DNA of 64,000 bases. Origin: Conchocele bisecta (taxonomy: Eukaryota > Mollusca > Bivalvia > Lucinida > Thyasiridae). The translations under genes and the position numbers were made by a program. The stretch is taken from positions 81,338,447-81,402,446 of the forward strand of contig CM055265.1 in the NCBI GenBank assembly GCA_029237695.1. Reading direction: 5' to 3'. The notes under the pieces were generated by a model, which saw only the letters and a list, made by a program, of their open reading frames with translations, ran no database searches and was not told the DNA's origin. Of this stretch, positions 55,583-64,000 are shown one piece after another; the stretch's first letter is position 1; the number at the start of each line of letters is the position of its first letter.

Positions 55583-55649
55583 AACCTGAAGGTTTGACGG
55601 TGGCTGCTTCGAGTAGGAACTGGGGGCAAAATTGTTCACTTGCCAGTCG

Positions 55650-56045
55650 TGACTGGTTGGCCGGGGAGAGCATGCGAAGGGTAATTTAACGATCGGGGTT
55701 CATCCTTGCCGAATGCCGACTTATGGTTTGGCCCGCATGTACATTTTCAGCCTTCCGATACTTGAGAGCTAAATCCACTATACCCCATTAAAAAATAAGA
55801 AGATTAGTGCTGATCATATTACTTTTTGGGTTGGAGCTAAGTGACTCTGGTCTGGACTGGACCTGGCACCAGGTCGTGATATTCAAATTTCAGGGCTGAA
55901 TATATATTTTCCTGTAAATAATCAGTTTTGATCTTGGGAATTTCCGTCAGGTTAAATACGGGATAGTCCAACCCGTTGGCCCGGACTTAAATGACCTTAG
56001 CTGTTGATAGGCCGTTAAACACCAATAATCAATCAATCAATCGCA
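55650..56045 (+). mobile_element. R1 retroelement-like repeat with 9-bp TSD
   Basis: 'gggtaatttaacgatcgg', 'aacccgttggcccgg' and the tail 'aatcaatcaatcaatcgc'. 'tgccagtcg' flanks at 55641-55649 and 56046-56054. It is a second copy of the element at 43727. Confidence 0.78.
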
Positions 56046-56160
56046 TGCCAGTCGGCATCTGATTCTAATTATAGACTGCGGTTTACCTGCTTGTTGAAAA
56101 AGGTAGCTAAAAGGGGATGGGCCAAGAGGTCTTTTGTGTACAGCAAGGGCATCTGACACC

Positions 56161-56310
56161 AGGGGGCCCTTTCACTAAACTGTGTACGACTATAATGTTC
56201 GTAAGTGTAAAATTATGATAGTCTGTAAATTTCACATTAGCAATGTTTTCGTTTTCTTGTAAACAATTGTTGGATTTACATTTATTGAGCATAGGCTGCA
56301 TATGCAATTA
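56161..56310. mobile_element. P2 half copy
   Basis: 'cctttcactaaactgtgtac' to 'gagcataggctgcatatgc', then it breaks exactly at the palindrome centre. At 56320-56400 follows 'ggctgttgtagagaggttgc', similar to about 29068. Confidence 0.7.
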
Positions 56311-56400
56311 ATTGCCTCTATATTTAACCTCCCTACAGCAGCCAACTCTTTGTGTGTAATTATTATGGGTGGCTGTTGTAGAGAGGTTGCACTGTACATT

Positions 56401-56985
56401 GTTTTGGCAACATTCTTTTCGCAATTAACACTTAATTATTTGATTATGCTGTCATTATACTGTTGTGATTTCGTGACATTTTTGCAATTATTTATTTTTG
56501 CATAAAATAATGAATGTATCGAGGAAAACAAAAGGTAATTAAAGCAACAATGTTGCCTTTGTTCTATATTGACCAGGAAAAGATCAAAGTGATAATTTTA
56601 TTATAAGTCGTTCTTTGAAAACATTGCATATTGTTTTTATTAACCATTTGCACCATTTTATCCGTATTTACGTAGTTGGTACTTCTCTCTGGGAATCTTT
56701 CATTGAAATTTTACATCGGACACCGTTTTCTCTTTACCTATGGACACAGGAGTGTGATTGTTGCTGTTCTTCTTCTTCTTGTCTGCAGCTACATTGGTCA
56801 CAAATGCAATGAGCTATATTTTTGTTGGAATTCTGTCATATAATGAGCACCTATTTGTGCATGTTAGTGAAACAAGCAAGACCACAATTATATTCTGTTA
56901 ATTGCATTCTAATTAGTTAATTATAAATACTTTGTACTACGTTGTCTTTGCCTGAATACCGTTAGAAAAGAACATGCGATCGATG
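56401..56985. other. No recognised content
   Basis: AT-rich intron. Confidence 0.45.
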
Positions 56986-57178
56986 TTAACCCTTCTATTG
57001 CTGATGTGAAACTTGTCGTCTCTATTTTTCTCATAAAACAAACATGTTTTGACAGCACTTTAGAATCATTTTCAATGATTCTAAAGTGCTGTCATACCAT
57101 GTTTGTATTGATAAAAAAAAGGCAAAATGGGAAATAACTGCAGATGACTAGTTTCGTTTCCTGCATTCTAAGGGCAAA
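56986..57178 (+). mobile_element. T1 element
   Basis: TTAA 'cccttctattgctgatg' at the left and 'tcctgcattctaaggg' at the right (TTAA lost). The arms meet directly at 'tcattttcaatga'. Confidence 0.78.
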
Positions 57179-57194
57179 GTGACGTGTACGTACA

Positions 57195-57290
57195 CATACT
57201 GCTCACTTGTGGACTTTATAAGTAGACCCAGATCAGCATGTTCATCTACACAGTCGGATCAGGGTCTTCACTGTTTACCATCAAAGGTGT
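57195..57290 (+). mobile_element. P1 fragment
   Basis: 'tagacccagatcagcatg' and 'acagtcggatcagggtc' only. Confidence 0.5.
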
Positions 57291-57328
57291 ATTCTGATAA
57301 CTTAAGTTTACAATGTAAAATAACATAT

Positions 57329-57530
57329 TTAACCCTTAGACCACGATCTTAATTTTTTTGTCGTCTGCTGTTTATTTTCTATTTTCCATTTTTATTATCG
57401 AAAACATGCTTTGACAGCACTTTAGAATAATTTACAACATGCTGTCAAAACGTGTTTTTATTGAGAAATAAGGCAAGATATAAAAGCAACAGCAGACGAC
57501 AATTGTTGTGAGTAGCGGTCTAAGGGTTAG
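57329..57530 (-). mobile_element. T1 element, 'gaccgc'-end subfamily
   Basis: TTAA 'cccttagaccacgatc' and 'agcggtctaaggg' TTAG, with the hairpin centre deleted. Confidence 0.83.
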
Positions 57531-57637
57531 CTGAAACTATGGTAGGGTGCCTACTATTTCATAACAGATGTGAGGGCTACTGTTAGATAAATATTTGATA
57601 GAAATATGGTGTTTCCCTATATCCGCATTGACATTTG

Positions 57638-58467
57638 TTCACCCTTAGAACGCGAGAAACGTAAATTGTCGTCTGCTGTCGATTTATGTTTTGTATTTTT
57701 ATTATGCCCCACCTTGATATTGGAGGGGGCATTTAGTGTTAGCCTTGTCCGTCCCGTCCCGTCCCGTCCGTCCTTCCGTCGCCAACCTTGTAAGTCGTAA
57801 AACTTTTAAATTGTACTAACTACAGACCTGAAACTTGGTTTGTAGCTTCCTTATGATGTGTAGATGCGCAAAGTTTATTTTGATTCGATCCCAGGGTCAT
57901 GGATTATCTCCCCCTTTTCAACATATAATTGTCCTAATAGCTACACACCTGAAACTTGGTTTGTAGCTGCTTTCTTATGATGAGTAGATGCACAAAGTTT
58001 AGGCTACAAAAAATTAATGTTTAGATTCTCATCCCCACCCGCCCCTAAAATAAATTGCCAAATTAATCTTTTATTTGTATATATTTCAGAAAAAATATTA
58101 TTTTTTATTGTTTTTTTATTATTAAATTTAACAAATTTTAATAAAAAATACAAAATAAAAGCCTCCCACCCACCCCTTTTTCCCCCAAAATTCGGATGAG
58201 AATCTGCAAATTAACTTTCTGTGGCCTTATTTCGATTTTTTATTCGACCCCAGGTCATGGATTATCTCCCCCTTTTTTACTTAGAATTTTGCCTTGTTTA
58301 TTATCAAAGGGATATGTGGGGCATCCGTGTTCTATGAATACATTTTCTAGTTTCTCAATAAAAACATGGTTTGAGAAATATTGAGTTGTCAAAACATGGT
58401 TTTGATGAGAAAAATGGTAAAAATTAAACAGCAGACGGCAAATTTTAATCCAGCATTGTAAGGGTTA
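57638..58467 (+). mobile_element. T1 element split by a 640-bp insertion
   Basis: The left end 'cccttagaacgcgagaaac' and 'ttgtcgtctgctgtcg' runs to about 57698. The right part from about 58342 has 'tttctcaataaaaacatgg', 'acagcagacggc' and 'cattgtaagggttaa'. Confidence 0.75.
57699..58341 (+). mobile_element. Insert with 'gggggcatttagtg' head, inside T1
   Basis: It starts 'attatgccccaccttg', with a 'ccgtcccgtcccgtcc' stretch, then two similar blocks containing 'acctgaaacttggtttgtag', and ends near 'ggggcatccgtgttctatg'. 'gggcatccgtattccatga' recurs at about 62380. Class unknown; no open frame of note. Confidence 0.6.
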
Positions 58468-58671
58468 AAAAATGACAATATCAGATTCTCCATATTAAGG
58501 GAATTAATATGTGAATTGTTAGGCTGAAACCGGGTAATTTCGGGTCAATAACGGTGTACATTGCATGGTTAAGAACAATTAGGGCGTATTGTATGCAGTT
58601 TACAATAATGATGAATGTCACCTTATTATGTTTTGACGGGTATACTTTTATGTAATGAGGGATAAAACTCA

Positions 58672-58912
58672 CCAGCACAGTATTACACTTTATATGCTGA
58701 GGATACACAATTTTATTTGAAGAATTTTTAAAAAGAAAATGAACACTTTCCTTGTTTCTCCTGCAAAATATATGCTGTGGCCACCATTTGAAATGTCTCT
58801 TTGTGATGGTTCAAATGAATGGTTACAACATATATTTTGAAGCGAAATGAAAGATATTACAAATTTGGTACCCCGCACCTCCTAGAAGGGAGGGTATTCC
58901 TTATGTAATGGG
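58672..58912. mobile_element. T2 element, degenerate
   Basis: 'atatgctgtggccaccattt' and 'gaatggttacaacatat' arms, and 'ttatgtaatgggtt' at the right. Confidence 0.65.
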
Positions 58913-59092
58913 TTCACCCTTACAATGCTGAAGTAAGCTTTGTCGTCTGCTGTTTATTTCTTATTATCAATAATTTCCAAAAGAAATGATTCTAATGCGC
59001 TGTCAAACCATGTTTTTTATTGAGAAAGAAGACAAAATATAAAAAAAACAACAGCAGACGACAATTTTTGATTCCCTCATTCTAAGGGTTAA
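58913..59092 (-). mobile_element. T1 element, left arm deleted
   Basis: TTCA 'cccttacaatgctgaag' at the left, abutting the T2 end; 'tcattctaaggg' TTAA at the right. Confidence 0.78.
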
Positions 59093-59381
59093 ATATATGG
59101 ATTGAGCTAATAAAAATGATTGATATGTGGAAATAATTTGCGAATAGTGGAACCGATTGTGCAGCCTGATCTGTGTCTATACTGGTCACAAAGTCGGTAA
59201 ACCTCATTGCGTGCCTCATTTGTCTGCAATTTACATGTCTGGCTCCACCTCCCATGGGAATATCTAAAACCCCGGCTTTTAATGTTAAACAAATTTGATT
59301 GGAAATAAGACTGTATAAGAACACATTCTTTATTGTCGCTTATATCTGGGTCTTGGGATGAAAATGGGGTAACTTGGGATT

Positions 59382-59533
59382 TTAACCCTTAGACCGCTAC
59401 ACACAACAATTGTCGTCTGCTGTTGCTTTTATATCTGGCCTTATTTCTCAATAAAAACATGGTTTGACAGCACTTCAGAATCATTTCCGATGAAAATGAT
59501 TCTGAAGTGCAGTCAAAGAATGTTGTTAATGGT
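59382..59533 (+). mobile_element. T1 left two-thirds
   Basis: TTAA 'cccttagaccgctac' to both hairpin arms ('cacttcagaatcatttcc' and 'aatgattctgaagtgc'), then truncated near 'aatgttgttaatgg'. The right end is missing, and the minisatellite begins about 55 bp further on. Confidence 0.75.
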
Positions 59534-59589
59534 CATTGTAGCCTCCGATCGGACAAGAAACTATATATGTACATTTCTCATTTTCTCAC

Positions 59590-60060
59590 CATACTTTGTT
59601 TGGGCAATGTTGATTTGTTGCAACAATGTTTTGTGCAATGTTGATTTGTTGCAACTGTTTTGGACAATGTGAGTTGCTGCAACTGTGTTTTGGGAATGCT
59701 GATTTGTTGCAGTTGTGCTTTGGGAATGCTGATTTGTTGCAGTTGTGGTTTGGGAATGCTGATTTGTTGCAGTTGTGCTTTGGGTTATGTTGATGTGTTG
59801 CAATTGAGCTTTGGGCACTGCTCATTTGTTGTGAATTCAGTGATTTTGGCCGAGTTGATTTGTTGGGAGTTCAATTTGGGCGGTGTTAATTTGTTGCAAA
59901 AAGGTTCAGTGCTTTGGGAGATTTTGATTGGTTGTGCAACATTGATTTGTTGCAAACTCTTTGTTTTGGTCAGTACTATCTGTTGCAAATTCAGTGTTTG
60001 ATGCAATGTTGATTTGTTACAAATTTGGTGCCTGTGTGGTCCTGATTTGTTGCTAAGTAG
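59590..60060 (+). repeat. Minisatellite around 'gctgatttgttgcagttgtg'
   Basis: Exact 30-bp units start at 59701, 59731 and 59761; degenerate units with 'tgatttgttgcaa' continue to about 60060 and back to about 59605. Frames free of stops on both strands over this stretch follow from the repeat and are not genes. Confidence 0.87.
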
Positions 60061-60129
60061 TGCCTTTGAATTCTTATTACAAGAGATAAGACATCGGATA
60101 GGCTGGTTCAACTTAGATACTGTCTATAT

Positions 60130-60312
60130 ATAGCTGTGAAATGGGGCTTATGGGATTTGTGACTAGTGCAGCTCCAGATCAGATAGCGCACTCCTGTAGC
60201 CTGATAATGATCTTGGTGGGTGTTTCATTGATGGAATGGCGGACAGTGAAGATCCTGATCAGACTGCGGATGCTGGTCGTAAAACGCATAAGCGCCATTT
60301 CTCCATTGCTAG
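60130..60312 (-). mobile_element. P1 element, shortened
   Basis: 'atggggcttatgggatttgtg' is cut short of the usual left end; the right 'cgccatttctcc' is present. The core has 'gaagatcctgatcagactg'. Confidence 0.7.
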
Positions 60313-60721
60313 ACCTTTTATTTTATGTTTATTTCTCAACGAAAGAATGCATGTATATTGTGACGCGTTGAGATAGCGATAAAACCATTTTGGTAAATTG
60401 ATTGTTACCAAGATTTTTCAATGGTAATTAAAGAATGTGTATATCTACACTATTTGCTACAAGAGTGAGTGAAAGATATTGTAGCAATATTAATTATACA
60501 ACACATTAAAACATTAAATAATCATCATTAATATGTATTATACCCAGAAGCCAAACTGTTTCCTATAACATCCCACATTTATCTTCCCATCATCCACCGT
60601 TCTGTCCTTTAAATCATTTGGCCCAAAATCTCACAAAATAGACATGATGTTGTAAATAGAGTCGAGAAATGATAGCCGTTTTGGTACCATCGTGACATAG
60701 TTTAATAGTGCTGTTACATCA
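60313..60721. other. No recognised content
   Basis: AT-rich. Confidence 0.45.
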
Positions 60722-61060
60722 GTAGCCTATTTCACCAACATTGCAAAGTATACTTATCTAGCAAAGTATACTTTGAGGGAGACATTTTCAATTTTAGGAT
60801 AAATCTATTCATTTTTATTATACTGAATTTATTACATTATCACAGCCATTTTGGCTGTGATAATGTAATAAATTCAGTATAATAATTCTGCATACTTTTA
60901 ATCATCAGATATATGCAGTTGTTAGTTCTATATGAAATAATGCATTTCAGGAAAAATAAATGATTACTCCCTCAAAGTATACTTTGCTAGATAAGTATAC
61001 TTTGCAATTTTTATGAAATCGGCATAAGTATACTTTGCAATTTTTATGAAATCGGCTACT
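60722..61060. mobile_element. P4 element, complete
   Basis: 60817-60848 and 60852-60883 are perfectly complementary over 32 bp with a 3-base loop. The ends are 'tttcaccaacattgcaaag' and 'ctttgcaatttttatgaaat'. The last 33 bp is duplicated in tandem. Confidence 0.82.
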
Positions 61061-61160
61061 GGTGTAGATCTAGAATATACAGTCTGAACAGTGTCTGCAC
61101 TGTTTGCAAATGTCACAAAAGTCCTTTGTCAAGAATGTATCCCTAACTTAATGGAGAATA

Positions 61161-61212
61161 GTGTAGGCTCGGATCAGCCTACGCGAATGAGTAGGCTGAT
61201 CCGGGCCTACAC
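61161..61212. repeat. 52-bp hairpin, P1-core type
   Basis: 61161-61182 pairs with 61191-61212 with one mismatch around 'gcgaatga'. 'actggtcgcaaa' follows, as in P1. Confidence 0.75.
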
Positions 61213-61889
61213 TGGTCGCAAATTCAATACTTTCCTTTTCATTAGCCAGCAGGCAATATGTATAATAATGTTTAGAAATTTCACTGTTATCTGTCGGAAA
61301 CTACTGAAGCATACAAATTAACATTTAAGATGGAAATTTAACGAGTTTCATTATGAATGCCTCAAAAGTGTTTGGTACATAAAAAGCATCTTGAATTATG
61401 ACTAAACAAAATTTTCCCTGTTTGTGTATGATCACTTTAATTGTGTTACTATGATTTCTAAAATATGTAAGACAATATTTAGTATAGCGGAGATTGGTAT
61501 TTAGTAATATGTGTCTGTATACCGAATAAGAATACTCGTTGAATGGAGGCTGCATATGCTTCTGGTGTTGCAGATAGCTCGGCAAGCCTCGTTTTGTCAT
61601 TTATGTCACAAATGTGTCCTGTATCTTTGGGTGATCATCCCTAATTTCTTTATAACGCACATGTACAGGTGTGCTCTTACACTAAATGTCTCCAATTCAG
61701 GATAATTAAAATCTTCAGTTACAACAATTTTCCTCATTTTTGCTGAAATACTTGCATAATTAATGGCTAATGTTTTGGTGTAGTCTGGCCTTTTGTATTA
61801 TACCAATGTACTTACACTGTCAAACAAGGGCACAATCTTGAATGTTTGCTGGCGGAAAAATCTAAATAATTTCTTTAATTCCCATCGGA
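61213..61889. other. No recognised content
   Basis: No gene or repeat. Confidence 0.45.
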
Positions 61890-61990
61890 CAATTATGTGG
61901 TGGCCACCATTTGAACCGTCTTGTCAAGACGGATCAAATGAGTGGTCACAACATATACTTTTATGAAAGTTTTTTAAAAAATTGAAGGGG
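61890..61990. mobile_element. T2 element, degenerate
   Basis: 'ggtggccaccatttgaaccg' and 'gatcaaatgagtggtcac' arms around 'tcttgtcaaga'. Confidence 0.7.
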
Positions 61991-62706
61991 TCAGTAATAG
62001 AAAAGGGCTAAGTCCCTAAGGATAATGTCTTCCATCCCCAAATGACCCATTTAATTCTGACCGCCGGTAAATATAATTTCCAATGGAGTGGGTTAAAATA
62101 CATGTCTATTTTTATCTCCATGCATCATATTTTTGTCGCGCCCGCTTGCGGACAGCGCGATATAGATGGCACATTGGCGTACGCACATCCATGCGCGCGC
62201 GCGGGTGAAGTTTTTGGTAAAGTTTTTAGGTATACTACCAAAGCCTCCGTGGGCGCGATATGCGGGCCACGGCCATCTAGTTCTTGTCTGACTTACTAGT
62301 GGGTAATAAATGTCCCACCACCCACCCAAATCACAATGTTTTGCTTTAGGTAAGCATCATCAGGTTCGCCAGTGGGTGGGCATCCGTATTCCATGAACAT
62401 GTCTTTGTTAACGTTTCATATTTAATATGTTGTTTGTTGATCTCGCAGTATAATTTATGTTCCCCGTTTTGCTATTATTCAACAATTACCAATTTCCGAC
62501 TGCATTCTTGAATTTCAATGAAAAATGTGTCACCCGATCCTATAAACTATGCAGAATACGGTTTCTGATAAAAGGGGCTTGTTATGACCCACATCAGCTT
62601 GTGAAACTGTGACTTCCATCTCTGATTGGGTTTACACTGTTCTATAAAAAAAAGTTCATACACCCAGCAAAACTTTTAAATTGTGTAATATCATGGTCAG
62701 TTGCTA
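61991..62706. other. GC-richer patch and unrecognised sequence
   Basis: 62138-62280 is GC-rich with CpG-dense 'ccatgcgcgcgcgcggg'. No open frame with domain features. 'gggcatccgtattccatga' near 62380 matches the end of the insert at 57699. Confidence 0.45.
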
Positions 62707-62897
62707 TTAACCCTTAGACCGCTATCTTAATTGTTTTGTCGTCTGCTGTTTATTTTCTATTTTCCATTTTTATCATCAAAAACATCCAATGGAAATGATT
62801 CTGAAGTGCTGTCAAAACATGTTTTTATTGAGAAATAAGGCAAGATACAAAATCAACAGCAGACGACAATTGTTGTGAGTAGCGGTCTAAGGGTTAA
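62707..62897 (-). mobile_element. T1 element, 'gaccgc'-end subfamily
   Basis: TTAA 'cccttagaccgctatc' and 'agcggtctaaggg' TTAA. The left arm is deleted after 'caaaaacatccaatgg'. Confidence 0.85.
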
Positions 62898-63444
62898 AAT
62901 ATTTATTATTAATATAGATACTGGTACATGTATGTTTATAATTTATTTGAGACAAGCCATCTGATTTTGTACCTAACAAGATGTGGGATATATCATAAAA
63001 ATTATTTACAAAATTTACCGTAAATGACATCGTAACATGACAAAATATTCAGAGCAATTACAAATTTGCTCTGAAAACAGTCAACTTTCGACGTCATTCA
63101 CAGAAATGATTTTTCATGAAACATCGCAAACTCAAGAAGCCCATTTTTGTCATGACATTAATACATACGGATCACTTGATTGTTACCTGTGGTCATAAAA
63201 TGGCTGGGTGGGTGTGTTTGCGGGCGGGTGTAAACATTTTGCACCTGCAAATGTAAAACTCTTGTCTCTGGATAATATTACTAATCACACCTGGGAATTT
63301 AGTTTCTGAATATTAGTAAAATTATAGGTAATAAAATGTTCTGGAAGTTAAAACAAATAATTAAAGTTGGCGAAAATTTCTGAGCAAATGCGAGCAATTT
63401 TTACAAACTTATACAATTATTTTCATGTGAAATAAAAATGTGCA
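62898..63444. other. No recognised content
   Basis: AT-rich intron; nothing supportable. Confidence 0.45.
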
Positions 63445-63696
63445 TTAACCCTTAGACCGCTACTCACAACAATTGTCGTCTGCTTTTGTTTTTATATCTT
63501 GCCTTATTTCTCAATAAAAACATGGTTTGACAGCACTTCAGAATCATTTTCAATGGAAATGATTCTGAAGTGCTGTCAAAGCATGTTGTAAGTTATTCTA
63601 ATGTGCTGTCAAAGCATGTTTTTGATGAGAAAAATGGAAAATAGAAAATAAACAGCAGACGACAAAAAAAATAAGATAGCGGTCTATGAGGGTTAA
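63445..63696 (+). mobile_element. T1 element, 'gaccgc'-end subfamily
   Basis: TTAA 'cccttagaccgctact' and 'agcggtctatgaggg' TTAA (3-bp insertion in the right terminus). It has full arms plus the second 'ttattctaatgtgctgtc' segment. Confidence 0.85.
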
Positions 63697-64000
63697 GATA
63701 TTTTATCCCCTGGGCGTGTTCAAATATGGCGGGTGTCACATGACTAGTGCGACTATTACAAGATGGGGACAGTGCTGACCAGAGAGACACTGATGATATA
63801 ATGATGATTCGGGATCATGTGACATTTGCACCATTTGTCTGTTGAGTTATCTATCAAGGGATAGATCACGTCGTCCCAGGCCATTCGAGTGCCAATCGAT
63901 AACCCGTTTGTGTATACGTCTAGGCCCATTTTCCTATCATTGATGTATTAATATTATTTATCATTCCAATCTTAATGAGCCGTGCGGGTTATTAAAACCA
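63697..64000. other. No recognised content
   Basis: Intronic sequence to the end of the window. Confidence 0.45.

Larger units (their letters stand above)
15094..64000 (+). other. Intron of the zfhx gene (49 kb in the window, continuing)
   Basis: No zinc-finger, homeobox or other conserved coding segment is visible on the plus strand after the donor. Vertebrate ZFHX3 and ZFHX4 also have very long introns after the first large coding exon. Small exons without clear motifs could be missed. Confidence 0.6.

Noticed and set aside
59561..60111. Stop-free frames on both strands over the 30-bp minisatellite
   Set aside because: The unit length is a multiple of three, which keeps frames open. The peptides are pure repeats.
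62707..62725. Telomere-like 'ttaaccctta' motifs
   Set aside because: They are the TTAA target plus the T1 terminus, always single and never in tandem.

Overview
This window is eukaryotic. It is AT-rich, dense in interspersed repeats, and holds one large coding exon with splice sites. The exon encodes the N-terminal part of a ZFHX3/ZFHX4 (ATBF1/zfh-2) type zinc-finger homeobox protein. The repeat repertoire (tRNA-derived SINEs, a BEL/Pao relic, palindromic MITEs, and repeats with the 'gaccttgacc' and 'ggacaccctgg' motifs) suggests a bivalve mollusc, probably a heterodont clam. That assignment is inference from recalled repeat types, not from a search.

Layout: 1-11739 is sequence upstream of the exon, most likely an intron behind a 5' non-coding exon. 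The exon runs from an acceptor at 11738-11739 to a donor at 15094-15099; the coding part is 11802-15093 (1097 codons plus one base, phase 1). From 15094 to the end is about 49 kb of intron in which I recognise no further zfhx exon. One candidate alternative first exon lies at about 25304-25362. On the minus strand, 47846-48286 is a decayed BEL/Pao pol fragment.

The rest is mostly mobile-element debris. The labels are local to this report. T1-T4 are short palindromic elements with TTAA at their ends, which is the piggyBac hallmark. T1 has 'ttaaccctta' ends and a core containing 'tttgacagcactttagaat'; about 33 full or partial copies are present. T2 has the core 'ccactcatttgaacc'. T3 has 'ttaaccctttca' ends and a core near 'gatgagacggctcgt'. 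T4 has 'ttaaaggtacatgcccac' ends. P1 has 'gtggctgtgactggag' ends and the core 'gtgtagatccagatcag'. P2 has 'gtttcactaaactt' ends. P3 is 'cagtggaacctctctaaac'. P4 has an 'attacattatcacagcc' core. P5 is a long foldback containing 'aatgaatggcctttttg'. P6 has 'gctccagataag' ends. R1 is a retroelement-like repeat of about 400 bp with a (CAAT)n tail. SINE-a and SINE-b are tRNA-derived SINEs.

The most informative signals are nested insertions whose empty sites can be read from other copies in the same window, paired changes in the two arms of the hairpin elements, chimeric elements, and tandem arrays that seem to have grown out of element ends. All of these elements lie beside or inside a single developmental regulator gene. 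If the intron is transcribed, they would produce dozens of RNA hairpins.
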